A DNA stretch of 64,000 nucleotides. It comes from Fulvia fulva (lineage: Eukaryota > Ascomycota > Dothideomycetes > Mycosphaerellales > Mycosphaerellaceae). This document shows, one piece after another, positions 9,969-20,608 of the stretch. Under the pieces are notes generated by a model that was not told where the DNA came from, searched no databases, and worked only from the letters and a program-made list of their open reading frames with translations. The position numbers and the translations under genes were made by a program. Where the stretch lies: assembly GCF_020509005.1 (NCBI RefSeq), contig NC_063012.1:2356001-2420000 (forward strand), in the 5' to 3' direction. Numbering within the stretch: position 1 is the stretch's first letter; each line of letters begins with the position of its first letter.

Positions 9969-12900
9969 TCAAGACAAATAAGACCTATCAACAGCCCAAA
10001 TCCACTCGCCACGCTCCTGATCATTCCTGCAAGCAAATAACCACGCCTTGGTGGAATAAATAGCCCATACTTCCATCCTCACGTTCGGTCGTTGCAGCAG
10101 CTTCGCTACCTCGGGATCGGCATCCAAGCGGGAGTTTGTCAAGTTTATGGCGTTCACCTCGTCGCCTTCTTTGCTGTAAAGATGTAGGTACGGTCGTCGT
10201 AGTTCCACATATGTCTTGATCCAATGCGTGCCGCTGGCGTCAGGACACAAGAGCCAGCCAGCTTTGAGGACGTTGGGAGATTTGGGACAGGCCTCGATTA
10301 CGGCGGCTAGAGGAGCTGGTTCGTCGGTGGTGCCGTTGGTCTTGGTGTTGCCGTTGGTGAATGCTGCTCCGAGCTCGGGGGATTCGGTGTTGGACCGTAG
10401 TAACATGATCTCCCCAGCGGAAGAGTCCTTGGGCCACAGCTCGAGAGTCTTGCGAATGAGGGCTTGCTGGCTTTCGGTGAAAGGTGCGCTTTCGTCTTGC
10501 TGGGCCTTGACTGGTGGTGAAAGTGCTCCAAAGCCTAAGATGCCTCGTGCGGATTCGATCTCTGCCACGCGTTTCTGCCGTTTGCGGAGGTTGACGTAGT
10601 CGCGGATTAGAGAGACGCTCCTGGGCGCCCAGCTAGATAGGACCTCTTCGCCGGAGATGTATTCCCCGGTCGTGTCCATCCTCCATAGATCGCCAGCACG
10701 CTTGGCTGCGCTTGGCTTGAGGGTTACGGTATAGTTCGTGGCAGTCGAGTGCACGACACGTTGGTTGTGGAAGAACTGACCAAGCAGAGAGTTCTGGCGG
10801 AACCACGTACGAGGCCGGGTCTGCATTGCAATATCGGTAGCAAACTTCAGCGGGTGAGTGACACGCGGTGAGTGTACCTGCCATTTCAGCGTGAGCTGCA
10901 CACGGTTCTTGTCGAGGGTGGGTCGATCAAGCAGCAGCGAGCCGTGAGCGCTTGAGTCCCATTGAGCCGTCAGCTTGACGTTGGTGGTGCCGTCGTCGTT
11001 GTTTCGTATCACAGGTGGGGATATCAGCGACAAGGGTACGTCTGGCTGATTGCTGTCTGAGTCGGTGACCATCCCGGTACTATCAAGCAGGCGAATAGCA
11101 CAAGCCTGCAGACGGTCGACCTCTTTCCACGGTAGACTTTTACCGGAATAATGTGTCAGACCCAAGACGACCCGTCTTTGAAGGCCCTGATGCAACTGGT
11201 AGGCGCCTTGATCAAGAGTGTCGCCCTGCACGACTTCGACCGGCTGGTAATTCCCGTCCTCGTTGATTTCCAGAATCTGAGCCCGGACAAAGACATCGTG
11301 ACGTTCGTCTGCGTAGTACTCGTGTTCTGGGATCCTTGAGTGATTACGCTTGTTCTTCGGTCGGATGTTGGCTGCCTTGGAAGCATCTCGCATGTCGTCC
11401 CAACTAAGGAGTTTATCGAGATGCATTGATGTCACTTCAGCGAAGATGCTGACCCTCAGACTTGCATCTTGTGGTGCTGACAGTGGAAGGCTCATGCTAT
11501 GTACGCTCTCGAACCGCACAGCACTCTCGCCGAAACCTGATACCAGCGAGGTAGTTGTTGCGCCACCCTCTTCTGACACGCCGGGGATGAAGAGCTGAGC
11601 GTGCACATTCGTGCCTTCTCTCTCAGCGAAGCCGATGAGGTCGTGCATCACAACGTTGAACTTCAGAGTACTACTTGGAGCCTCCGCTGAGCTCGGCTCA
11701 AGCGACAGGTGCACGACACCAACAATGCTGCAGGTGTATGGCGAGTACACGTCCAAGGTGAAGTCTTGGACTCGACACTCAAACACCGCTGCAAGAGGAA
11801 TGTCGGCATCTCCTACACGAGTGTATTGTGGCATGCAGTCTTCATCGAAAGGGTTCCCCACGTGGAAGTGCTGCATGTACTCTGGTCGGTCGAGGTATTG
11901 AAGCATTTGTCGCATGGCTCTGACCCGCTTGTGCAATTTCTCAATTGACCAGAGATGGACGACGCTGTTGCCAAAGTCGATGACCCGAATAGCGAGGCAC
12001 GGTTTGATACTGTCATGGAGATTCGGATCATTGCTTTCCTCTGCCGACACGCCGTTGAGGACAAGATCATAAGACGAACCGAAAGTATGGCCAGCGTCCG
12101 CAACTGTGAACTGGAAGACAACACTGCGTTCCATCTGTTGACTCATGACCTGAGCTTCCTTGAGTGTCGAGGCATTCTTGAGCACGGCAGCGGCAAGCGC
12201 CACATATCGGTGATGTCTCCAGTGTTCCAATACGTACTTCGCCAGGTATATTTCTCGCTCGTCAAGTGCCAGCTTACCGTGGCTTTTTCGCCGAGGCTTG
12301 GGAGGTGCTTTGAGTGCACGAAGCTGACGTTCGAATGCGACCTTCTGCTCAGAGAGCAGTTTTTGCATCTGCTCCTTCATCTCCTGCAGCGAGGCTTCCA
12401 TCTTCACCTTCTCTGTACGAAGCTCTTCGATTTCGAAACTTCCCTCTTCTGCATTCTGTAGCTTATGCTGATAGTCTTCTTTCTGTTTTTCGAGCTGATC
12501 CTCCATCTCATCTTTTGCCTGTTTGAGTCGTTCCTCGTCCTCGGAGTGTTGTGGCGTGGATGGAATTGTTAATGCTGTGTCTAAGCTGAAATTGTCCAGA
12601 GTACCATTGCTCAAGTACTTCTCACGCACAGGATGCGAGGACACAGACTCGGTATCAGTATCTGCTCCACTGATGTCAAAGATTCTGCTGTCCGGTCTTG
12701 CTTTGCGAACAGCACGTACGCGCTGCAAGTCTTCGAACAAGACATCAAGTTGGTCGTCTGTAAGGTCTGAGACTTTCTGATCAGGACCAAGCGAGGAAGA
12801 AATGGCTTCACGTCGTGCGAAAGCCCAATCACTGTCTTGTCCTTGAGTGCGCCAAGGTGTGGGAGATTCTGTTCCTGGACTTCCCAGTTCGCCATCGATA

Positions 12901-14828
12901 TCAGACAAAGGGCGGCTGACACTGCTCTCGGTTCGCTCATGTCCAGCCCTACGAGACGGCGTGTCGAGTTGATCAGCTGTGATAGAATACTTCAACATGC
13001 TGCCTTGTTCGGCCCTTTCTTCACGAGCTTCTTGAGGGTGATTGAAGCGGAAGATGTGGAAGTCGCCCAGAATCACGCGATAACCGGATCGCAGCCTCTT
13101 AGGCGCCTCGATGCGGATACCGTTGACCATGATCGCAGCACCGTCTTTGGGCACAACAGTCACCACGCCATCAACATTCTCGAATGTGCAGTGATCATGC
13201 AAAATCTTTGACCCATTGAGTCGGATGTCAACCAAGCTCTGGCCGTTGGTCTCGCCTCCGCCGTCCTGTGCGTTCGTGTCCACATTGCCTACGGTTGTGG
13301 TTCCAGGTTTGAGATTGTAGACTAGACATTCGGCAAGCAGCGGATCGTCGCTCAGGTTCACCAGATGCGGCATCTTCTTCGGTGTGCTCAAGCCAACAAA
13401 CCCCTTCTCGATGCTGATACCAAGTTCTTCGAGTGCAGCTTCGCGCTCTTTGTGGATCTGCTCTGTCATGGTAAGCTTCTCCTCCCACGTCTGATTGAGA
13501 TCTTTGTAGAGCTTCTCTGATTGCGACAATTGCTCCTGGATTTCTGCTTTGGAGACTTTCTTCACTGTGCCATCCGCGTTTGTGAAGCTGACGATCTGCT
13601 TCTCGAGCGGCGTGTCGGCGCTGTACTGCTCTTCCGCGACACCTCCACCAGTAGCCAGCTTGGAACGTAGTTGAGACAGTTCTTCCTTTAGCTCGCGGAT
13701 CATGCGAGCATTTGGATCTTCGTTGACAACAGCATGGTTCTTGATGCGCTTCGCAGAGTCTGCATACCGCAGTGTCGAAAGAGTCTCTTCGAAGTTGATG
13801 TCAGCAGGAGAGATCGCGGCAATCATGGCCGTGAGACTGTTTCCGCCTAAGCTGTCCTTGAGTAGCCAGGTCAGAACAGAGTCACGATATGGTACTTGTA
13901 GTCCTTTTGATTTTGCTTTGGCCGTGCTCATATCTGCCAGTGCTGCTATCACTCTACCAAGTGTGGACAAGGATCTGTTGATCTCAGCACCCTCCTTCAG
14001 TCTGGCTCCAGTTGCTCCGGTGCTGGTCGCTCGTTCCGAACCAGCAAGATCGACCAGACTGATTTTGGCCACCTTTTCTGTGTCCATGTTTGTCTCAACA
14101 TCGTGACGCTTTTGAGTCAGGATGAGCGTGAAGACAGCATGTGATCGCGAGGATGTCTCATTCATGTTTGTCGCAGCAACAGTTCTGGCCTTGTTGCCTT
14201 CGTCCATGAGGTTGTCGATCTCGGAGAAGTTACGGACGACCAGCTTCGCCAGATCCTCAACATACGGACCGGTGGAGGGATGCTCTCGCACTTTCAAGTT
14301 GCCTTTGTTGCTAGGATTGAGCAGATCACGAACGCGCTCGTTGTAGATCTCGAGATAGGATACCTCAACAGTGGCACTCGTATTCTTGTCCTGCGACTGA
14401 AGTCCCTCGATCCGTTCGAACATGTCTCTACAGATGCGCGGTATGACACCTTCTTCCTCGCCGTAGCCCATCATGCTGTAGCTCTTGCCTGAGCCAGTCT
14501 GTCCATAGGCGAAGATGCAGTTGTTGTAGCCCTGAAACGCATTGTCGAGCAACGGTCTGCCCAGATCTGTGAAGACAGCATCCTGGCCTGCGAAGTTGGA
14601 GTCCTTGCGGTTGAAGGACCAGTATGACTTGTCGAAGGCGAACGTCTTGCTGCCCTCCAAAGCGGCCTTGACCGGTGCCTTGCTCTTCCCATCTGGCGGT
14701 GCCGGCGTGAGCACCGTCTGGCTGTCTTTCATAGACACGATGCATTTTGCCTTGCGATCGATCTCGCGCGAGTTGAAGGGCCGCACGCGCACCACGACTT
14801 TGATGTTTCCTCCACCGGCGGCCGACAT
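9969..14828 (-). CDS. uncA: kinesin-3 motor, Unc104/KIF1 type
   Basis: One intronless frame of 1,619 residues. The motor domain is N-terminal (about 8-370): P-loop GQTGSGKSY (109-117), switch I NETSSRSH (223-230) and switch II DLAGSE (260-265). A coiled-coil neck and an FHA domain (about 490-600) follow, then coiled coil, KIF1B-like and DUF3694-type middle regions, and a C-terminal PH domain (about the last 110 residues, starting near VLKAGWLLCPD). This order and length match fungal Unc104/UncA, a plus-end motor that moves early endosomes and vesicles through PH-lipid binding. The start has MSAAGGGNIKVVVRVRPF, the usual beginning of the family. It diverges from TRM5 across about 300 bp. Filamentous fungi can have a second kinesin-3 lacking the PH domain; the PH domain here argues for the UncA orthologue. 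Confidence 0.95.
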   Translation of the reverse strand: MSAAGGGNIKVVVRVRPFNSREIDRKAKCIVSMKDSQTVLTPAPPDGKSKAPVKAALEGSKTFAFDKSYWSFNRKDSNFAGQDAVFTDLGRPLLDNAFQGYNNCIFAYGQTGSGKSYSMMGYGEEEGVIPRICRDMFERIEGLQSQDKNTSATVEVSYLEIYNERVRDLLNPSNKGNLKVREHPSTGPYVEDLAKLVVRNFSEIDNLMDEGNKARTVAATNMNETSSRSHAVFTLILTQKRHDVETNMDTEKVAKISLVDLAGSERATSTGATGARLKEGAEINRSLSTLGRVIAALADMSTAKAKSKGLQVPYRDSVLTWLLKDSLGGNSLTAMIAAISPADINFEETLSTLRYADSAKRIKNHAVVNEDPNARMIRELKEELSQLRSKLATGGGVAEEQYSADTPLEKQIVSFTNADGTVKKVSKAEIQEQLSQSEKLYKDLNQTWEEKLTMTEQIHKEREAALEELGISIEKGFVGLSTPKKMPHLVNLSDDPLLAECLVYNLKPGTTTVGNVDTNAQDGGGETNGQSLVDIRLNGSKILHDHCTFENVDGVVTVVPKDGAAIMVNGIRIEAPKRLRSGYRVILGDFHIFRFNHPQEAREERAEQGSMLKYSITADQLDTPSRRAGHERTESSVSRPLSDIDGELGSPGTESPTPWRTQGQDSDWAFARREAISSSLGPDQKVSDLTDDQLDVLFEDLQRVRAVRKARPDSRIFDISGADTDTESVSSHPVREKYLSNGTLDNFSLDTALTIPSTPQHSEDEERLKQAKDEMEDQLEKQKEDYQHKLQNAEEGSFEIEELRTEKVKMEASLQEMKEQMQKLLSEQKVAFERQLRALKAPPKPRRKSHGKLALDEREIYLAKYVLEHWRHHRYVALAAAVLKNASTLKEAQVMSQQMERSVVFQFTVADAGHTFGSSYDLVLNGVSAEESNDPNLHDSIKPCLAIRVIDFGNSVVHLWSIEKLHKRVRAMRQMLQYLDRPEYMQHFHVGNPFDEDCMPQYTRVGDADIPLAAVFECRVQDFTLDVYSPYTCSIVGVVHLSLEPSSAEAPSSTLKFNVVMHDLIGFAEREGTNVHAQLFIPGVSEEGGATTTSLVSGFGESAVRFESVHSMSLPLSAPQDASLRVSIFAEVTSMHLDKLLSWDDMRDASKAANIRPKNKRNHSRIPEHEYYADERHDVFVRAQILEINEDGNYQPVEVVQGDTLDQGAYQLHQGLQRRVVLGLTHYSGKSLPWKEVDRLQACAIRLLDSTGMVTDSDSNQPDVPLSLISPPVIRNNDDGTTNVKLTAQWDSSAHGSLLLDRPTLDKNRVQLTLKWQVHSPRVTHPLKFATDIAMQTRPRTWFRQNSLLGQFFHNQRVVHSTATNYTVTLKPSAAKRAGDLWRMDTTGEYISGEEVLSSWAPRSVSLIRDYVNLRKRQKRVAEIESARGILGFGALSPPVKAQQDESAPFTESQQALIRKTLELWPKDSSAGEIMLLRSNTESPELGAAFTNGNTKTNGTTDEPAPLAAVIEACPKSPNVLKAGWLLCPDASGTHWIKTYVELRRPYLHLYSKEGDEVNAINLTNSRLDADPEVAKLLQRPNVRMEVWAIYSTKAWLFACRNDQERGEWIWAVDRSYLS

Positions 14829-15134
14829 GGTGGATGCGGTTGTGTTGCGATGCTGGCTGTGGCTGCTTCATGCGGGACGTGGCACCGCCACGAGGCGGCC
14901 AACTTCGTGAACTGATGTCGGCTTCGGTCGGTGTTGACCAGAAGTGCTCCCTGCTCCCCCCAGGACTGTCTCACACTCTCACTCTCTCACCCTCACACGC
15001 TTCACGGCGCGCGGTCCGCGGTCCGCTGTCCGCACCTGGCGTGCATTTGACCCCTGCGTCATCATATCATATGATGTCAAATTGGTACATACATGTACCC
15101 GTACATATGTACCTGACTCGAAAGGCAGCACTGC
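14829..15134. promoter_or_regulatory. bidirectional promoter of kinesin-3 and TRM5
   Basis: The two start codons face away from each other across 306 bp. The kinesin side contains a TC-rich tract (about 14965-15000) and repeated GGTCCGC blocks (about 15013-15030). The TRM5 side contains several palindromes: ATCATATGAT near 15066-15075 and an 8-bp-armed inverted repeat at 15084-15113 (GGTACATA to TATGTACC). No canonical named site is claimed. Confidence 0.55.
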
Positions 15135-16553
15135 ATGTCGACCTCCATGGCAGACGAAGACATGTGGCGACCTCCTGTCAGTCGCTTGATGCGCACGCTT
15201 GATCCATCCTTCTTCCACAAGACCATCGAGCTCAAGGCAGCTCGAGTCTTCGACAACAACAACATCGCCAAATGCAGGACAGCGCTTGAGCGCAGCAAGG
15301 ATGTACTGGCTCAGCAAAGAATAGCCAGCGTACATCCGGATCCAGACGCTGAACTTGCAAGGGCCGGGAAGAAGTGCATCCTGCTGAGGCCTGAGGTGAG
15401 AACAGCGCCGGCCGATACGAATAGTCCCCAGCTCAACGGCGCGAGCAACTCATCGCCGCATTCCGCCACCGTTGCAGAGCTCATCAAAGAAGAGCTGGTC
15501 TCCGTAGTGCCCTTCTCCTTACGTCTTGATTACAACTACTGGTCATATCACGATATCATGTCTGCCATTCTGCCCGAAGACGAACAAGGTGAGATCCCTT
15601 CCGGATTCTCGCAAGTCGGCCATGTGGCACATCTCAATCTGCGCGACGAGTACATCAAGTACAAGCAGCTCATAGCAGAAGTCTTGATGGACAAGAACCC
15701 TGGAGTACGGACTGTGATCAACAAAATCGACGATGTCGGCGAGGAGAGCGAATACCGCACGTTCAAATATGAACTGCTGGCCGGACCCGACGACATGAAC
15801 GTCACTATGTCGGAAGAGAATTGCATCTTCAAGTTCGACTACAGCAAGGTGTACTGGAATAGCAGACTCAACACGGAGCATCGTCGCCTTGTGGCCATCT
15901 TCCAGGAAGGCCAGGCAGTGTGCGATGTCATGGCTGGCATCGGTCCTTTCGCAGTACCGGCCGGAAGGAAGAAGATTTTTGTGTGGGCAAACGATCTCAA
16001 CCCGGACAGCTATGACAGCTTGCAACACGCCATCACTCGCAACAAAGTCCAGGACTATGTCCGACCGTTCAACGAGGATGGAAAGACCTTCATACGAACT
16101 GCTGTAGCGGAGCTGGCGAAGACGGAGCGAAGTGTCAATATCATCAAAAAGGCATCTAAGAAAGAGCCAGGCGCCAAAGACGAAATCTTGCGCACTCTTC
16201 AGCAACCACGAGTGTTTGACCACTTTGTGATGAATCTACCTGCTACAGCGATCACCTTCCTACCGAGCTTCCTTGGGGTATTCCACTCCGATGTGCGTCG
16301 ACACTTACCGGAAACCTTTCCCATGCCGCTAATTCACGTCTACTGTTTCAACACCAAGAGCGATGACAACGTGGAAGAAGGCATCAAGATCTGCCAAGAG
16401 ATCAGCCAGCAGTTGCAGCATGAAGTCAAGCCGGGACGAATAGAAGATGGTGGTGTTGAGATTTACGATGTGAGGGACGTTGCACCGAAGAAGAGGATGT
16501 TCTGTGCCAGTTTCCGCCTACCTCAGGAAGTTGCGTTCAAGAGCGAGCCTTGA
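15135..16553 (+). CDS. TRM5: tRNA (guanine37-N1)-methyltransferase Trm5
   Basis: Intronless, 472 residues, close to the length of yeast Trm5. The N-terminal PPVSRLMRTLDPSFF matches the conserved D1 segment. VGHVAHLNLR (161-170) and the SAM-binding motif VCDVMAGIGPFAVPA (262-276) are diagnostic, and the catalytic/tRNA-binding motif appears as NLPA (367-370). The enzyme makes m1G37 in tRNAs and prevents +1 frameshifting, acting in cytosol/nucleus and in mitochondria in yeast. Two in-frame ATGs lie five codons apart (15135 and 15150). Either could start a cytosolic form. I see no strong mitochondrial presequence in this frame, so mitochondrial supply would need another transcript start or splice form. 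Confidence 0.95.
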   Translation: MSTSMADEDMWRPPVSRLMRTLDPSFFHKTIELKAARVFDNNNIAKCRTALERSKDVLAQQRIASVHPDPDAELARAGKKCILLRPEVRTAPADTNSPQLNGASNSSPHSATVAELIKEELVSVVPFSLRLDYNYWSYHDIMSAILPEDEQGEIPSGFSQVGHVAHLNLRDEYIKYKQLIAEVLMDKNPGVRTVINKIDDVGEESEYRTFKYELLAGPDDMNVTMSEENCIFKFDYSKVYWNSRLNTEHRRLVAIFQEGQAVCDVMAGIGPFAVPAGRKKIFVWANDLNPDSYDSLQHAITRNKVQDYVRPFNEDGKTFIRTAVAELAKTERSVNIIKKASKKEPGAKDEILRTLQQPRVFDHFVMNLPATAITFLPSFLGVFHSDVRRHLPETFPMPLIHVYCFNTKSDDNVEEGIKICQEISQQLQHEVKPGRIEDGGVEIYDVRDVAPKKRMFCASFRLPQEVAFKSEP

Positions 16554-17374
16554 GAGTCACGACCGCGGCATGAAGCGTGATCACAACTCGCAGAGGGTTC
16601 GCCATGGAATTGTCGGCGTATGGACAGATCACCGCGCCTTCTCGTGGCTCTCGAAACCGAGGATAGTGGCTGCCACTGCCAAGCCGAGCCGCGGCGGCTT
16701 GGAAACTTTGTAGCAATTGCTCGGACGATTAATAAAGCATCGTGGAGTGTGCGGGCGCACGGCTTCATTATTGATACGCCTTACTCCTCTCGATGCCACA
16801 ACCGCGTTGGCTTGGCTGAAGCCTGCATTCGTCACGGGTAGCATGACCAGCACACCCTTCTACGATTGCAGCGAACATTCTAAAACTGCACTCACGCCAA
16901 TGCCCTCATAGCCAAGACATCGAAAGACCTCTCATTGGCGCGCACCATTACACACTATCCCTGTTTCTGCGATATTCGAGGGTTTCTTTACGACCCTTGA
17001 TTCGCCAGCCTCTCCTAGCGCCACCCTGTCGCTGCGACACCTGACCCACCTGAAGTTTGGATCATCGACCTCCTCGTCTCGAAGGGGAGACTGTTACGTC
17101 CAACACTTCCTAGACGTCCGTCGTCTTCTGCTGCACGACGCTCTGCGTTCGCGTAAGAAGCATTATTCTTGTCGCTCTTTATCCGGCTGTGTCAAGCCTG
17201 CCGCTCTCTATTCCTCGCTATCCCGGACATTACGAGAGAACGCGCCGGACGCGATTCTCAGAACACTCTCTCTACAGCTTTACGCTTATCGAAGCGACAT
17301 ATACAGTCCTTTGCGAACGGTTTCGAGCTATCCAGTCCTTCTGCCGCGATTCGAGATTTCATATTTGTTGCACG
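16554..17374. other. intergenic region and 5' leader of MFS gene
   Basis: Follows the TRM5 stop. The last 400 bases are pyrimidine-rich (CTCTC, TTCTCC blocks), typical of a fungal promoter and leader. The MFS frame is open upstream to an ATG at 17189, but that segment is Arg/Ser/Phe-rich, unlike the rest. No separate gene is supported. Confidence 0.5.
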
Positions 17375-18988
17375 ATGTTCGGGTTTCACAGCAGATCCAG
17401 GTCTTTGATACCTGTGGGTGATCTGGAGAAGACGGGGGGTACACAAATCAGCTGGAACGATGTTACTCCTGAGCAAGAGGAGGAAGAGGTCGCTGTACAG
17501 AGTCCACGAGAACGCCGGAACCTGATTATGATATACCTGCTGTTCCTAGCCGAGGCCATTATGTCGTCCTCGTTGTCTTCACAAATCAACCTCCTCTTGC
17601 CGTCGACTTCGGCGTGTTTGACGATGGATACTACATTCTTGCGCAGCATCCTACAGTGCGCCTACTACTTTGGAGGAGCGAGTGGGATTGTGTTCGGTCT
17701 CGCTGCAGATCGGCTCGGGCGAAGGAAGGTGGCACTGTTTGGGTTGATTGGGATGTCAACATGCTGCATCTCGATGGGCTTTGCGACCAACTTTACTGCA
17801 TTCTGCATACTGCGCTATATCGCTGGCGCGATCGGGTCTGCAGCTACAGTTGCTGGTCTGGCCATGCTCGCCGATTCCACACATGGCAGTAAACGTAGGG
17901 TCAAGGTCATTGCACGCCTCCCCATGCTTGCAGTCTGTGGACAGCTTGGCCCTCTCCTCTCGAACGCAATCCGACAACTTGCCCAGGACCACTTCGCGGG
18001 CGTGTTTGCGCGCTTTCCAGGACTGGGAGTACAGATGGCTTGCGCTGCTTTGGTCATCTCGATCGCTGTGGCTGAAATTTGCCTGCTCGATGAGACTCTG
18101 CCAAAGAACGACCCGAAGGATTTCGAGCAGGATGAGTACGTCGACTGCGAGAAAGCGGCATTCCTGGGCCAGCAGCGCTCATCCACTGATTCGAATGACT
18201 CTCTCGCAATCAGCATCATCGAGGCCTTGAATGACGACACTGCGACCCCACGACCTTCGAGAATCAGCGTCTCGCAAATGCTCACGGCACCTTCCATCTT
18301 GGTCCTGCTCGCTTCGTATGCAGTGCTCTCGCTGCACTCCTCCACATTCGAGGTCGTGCTACAGCACATTGCCCACACTGATGCCGAGAATGCTGGCATG
18401 GGAATTCCATGTTCGTGGATGCAGCCGCTCATGCTGGTAGTGAAAGCAGTGGCTGCGTTGCGCGTTATGCACTTCATCCCGAAACTGGTCAGCAATGGAA
18501 GCGTGCTTCCCTTGTACCGCAAGATATCGATGGTCTTTCCTGCGCTGTACATCATCATTCCGGCCGTGGCACTGGCAGTCCATGCGACTGGAGCGGCACC
18601 GATTCTATCCGCTGTCGTCAGCACGATGGCAACGCTAGCTAAGACGACTCTTGCGAATGCAGCTCAAGTTTTGGTCCTGCTCCTGGTTCTGTCAGCAGCA
18701 CCTGATGCTTCATCGACCGGGACACTCATTGGTGTCGTCTCAATCACGGAGCTTTTCAAGGCGCTCGCGGTCGGCCTTGCTGGGATTAGCTACTACGTCT
18801 CGGACAGTCACTCGATGTTTGTTATCAACACGTCGCTGTGGGCAGCACTTGCTGCGATTGCGTTGGTGGGGACTCTCCTCACAACCAAACTTCGGGCTGC
18901 ACCGAGACTTGGGCCCGATCTACCATCTGAGTGTTTTGTCTGGCAAGGCATGTTCGATGTTGAGAGCGACGACGAGGCGGGCTTTTAG
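17375..18988 (+). CDS. major facilitator superfamily transporter (DHA1-like)
   Basis: From the ATG at 17375 the protein has 537 residues. An acidic cytoplasmic N-tail (about 1-48) leads into the first helix (IMIYLLFLAEAIM). The loop 2-3 motif A is present as GLAADRLGRRK (108-118), the hallmark of MFS drug/H+ antiporters. About 11-12 hydrophobic segments follow in two blocks, split by a long charged loop (about 245-300) with Asp/Glu and Ser. An upstream in-frame ATG (17189) would add 62 residues without recognisable features and is less likely. The layout resembles the fungal YCR023C-type DHA1 group. The substrate is unknown. No introns are needed. Confidence 0.85.
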   Translation: MFGFHSRSRSLIPVGDLEKTGGTQISWNDVTPEQEEEEVAVQSPRERRNLIMIYLLFLAEAIMSSSLSSQINLLLPSTSACLTMDTTFLRSILQCAYYFGGASGIVFGLAADRLGRRKVALFGLIGMSTCCISMGFATNFTAFCILRYIAGAIGSAATVAGLAMLADSTHGSKRRVKVIARLPMLAVCGQLGPLLSNAIRQLAQDHFAGVFARFPGLGVQMACAALVISIAVAEICLLDETLPKNDPKDFEQDEYVDCEKAAFLGQQRSSTDSNDSLAISIIEALNDDTATPRPSRISVSQMLTAPSILVLLASYAVLSLHSSTFEVVLQHIAHTDAENAGMGIPCSWMQPLMLVVKAVAALRVMHFIPKLVSNGSVLPLYRKISMVFPALYIIIPAVALAVHATGAAPILSAVVSTMATLAKTTLANAAQVLVLLLVLSAAPDASSTGTLIGVVSITELFKALAVGLAGISYYVSDSHSMFVINTSLWAALAAIALVGTLLTTKLRAAPRLGPDLPSECFVWQGMFDVESDDEAGF

Positions 18989-19501
18989 CTGAACATCCTC
19001 GTGGCAAGGCTCGCGACGGAAGGGGTGGCCGCTGGCACAATAGCCGCATCATTACTGTTCATGGCCTCCTTACGATTCATTGATGTAGCTAGCTCCAGAT
19101 ATATGTTTACCGAGACCCAATTGTGCGTGAAATTGAGCCGCATTGGCTTGGTCTCCAATACCAGGAGGGGCTGAGTGACTGTTGCAATGATGAGGAACGT
19201 ACTGATCTCATTGTAGTGATTTGGAGGTCCAGCTACAGGCCCTGGTGCGAGAGTGTAGCGCTGGCCTCATCAGTCGCGGTCGATAAGAGTGTCTGTGATG
19301 ATGAGCTGCGCAGCTTTCGGTAGACCTTCACTTGCCTTCCACCTATCTCAAATCACTCGGCAGGCTTCGTTCTGCTTTCGCGTTCATTCAACCATCATTG
19401 GACGGCCTAAACTCCGTCCTGTGCCCGGACTGATCTGAATGCCCCGCCAGCGTCATCGCTGCACCCCCACTTGGTAGACGGGAATGCTTTTCTGACACTC
19501 A
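18989..19501. other. intergenic region
   Basis: Holds the 3' end of the MFS transcript and the promoter of the dienelactone hydrolase. I see nothing gene-like and no repeat. Confidence 0.5.
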
Positions 19502-20608
19502 ATGGCTGCAAGATTTCGTGCATCGATTGTTCTTCCTCGTCTTTACCCTCCAGCGAGCGCTACATTCAAGGCAGCACCTCTGTTTAAGAGAATTTGTGGC
19601 CCACCAGTCATACGAGTACAAACATACGCCAAGATGTCTCAATCGCACGCTTGCTGCACGGTCCCTCCAGTCGTGGCCGATGGCTACAAGGAGAAGGGCG
19701 AATGGATCACCATCAATGGGATGAAGACGTACGCGACGGGTCTCAAGGACGCAAAGACTGCGCTTTTGGTCGTTTACGATATTTTCGGGTACGTTGTTGA
19801 AGAATGCCGGGCATGGAACAAGACATGCATGCCCTTCCATTGCGCGCGTGGCACTGGCTGGAATTTGGCTGACATCCTTCTGTTGGTAGATTCTCCCCAC
19901 AGACTCTTCAGGGGGCAGATATCCTCGCTACTGGTGACAAGGAACGACAGTACCAGGTGTTCATGCCGGATTTCTTCGATGGGCAGCCGGCTGATATCTC
20001 GTGGTACCCACCGGACACTGATGCGAAGGGCAAGAAGCTGGGAGAGTTCTTTTCGGTAAGATATAACAGAGGAAGGTATGGTCAGGGCTCACTGCTGATG
20101 ATGTTTTCGTAGACTGCTGCAGCTCCGCCAAAGACTCTGGAGCGTGTTCCAAAGGTGTTGGACGAGATCCAGTCCCAGCGCAGCTCCATCCAGCAATGGG
20201 GTATTGTTGGATACTGCTGGGGAGGTAAGTGATGCCAGACGTGCTAGACATCGAGGTCTGGACGGTGCATAGCTGACCCTTTCTCTCCCACTAGGCAAGA
20301 TCGTGAATCTCTCTTCCCAAAAGGACACCCGCTTCAAGGCTGCCGCATCATGCCATCCAGCCATGGTCGACGAGAACGACGCCCCTGGCATCACGATCCC
20401 ATTCGCGATGCTCCCATCGAAGGACGAGCCAAAGGAAGACGTCGAGAAGTGGCAGAAGGCTGTCAAGACCAAGAACATCGTCCAATGGTGGCCAAACCAG
20501 GTTCACGGCTTCATGGCCGCCCGTGGTGACTTGAAGGATCCAGCTGTCGAGGCCGACTACAAGAAGGCTTATGAACTTCTGTTGAACTTCTTCCACGAGC
20601 ACCTGTAA
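19502..20608 (+). CDS. dienelactone hydrolase family protein, possible mitochondrial form
   Basis: Exons 19502-19788, 19890-20055, 20113-20224 and 20295-20608 encode 292 residues from the first ATG, or 248 from a second in-frame ATG at 19634. The extra 44 residues (MAARFRASIVLPRLYPPAS...) are Arg-rich, lack acids and look like a mitochondrial presequence, while the shorter form matches the usual family length. The alpha/beta-hydrolase core has the nucleophile Cys186 in GYCWGG and the catalytic His259 in VHGF, and DIFG near the first splice site. Related yeast protein is Aim2. The substrate is unknown; family members cleave cyclic esters. A perfect extra intron (20605-20657) overlaps the stop: splicing it replaces the TAA by Asn and a TAG at 20662-20664. 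Confidence 0.88.

Noticed and set aside
12837..14910. Many plus-strand open frames opposite the kinesin gene
   Set aside because: They are antisense shadows of a strongly conserved coding sequence.
17189..17374. 62-residue N-terminal extension of the MFS transporter
   Set aside because: Pyrimidine-rich leader-like DNA, and the MFG start at 17375 gives a normal acidic N-tail.
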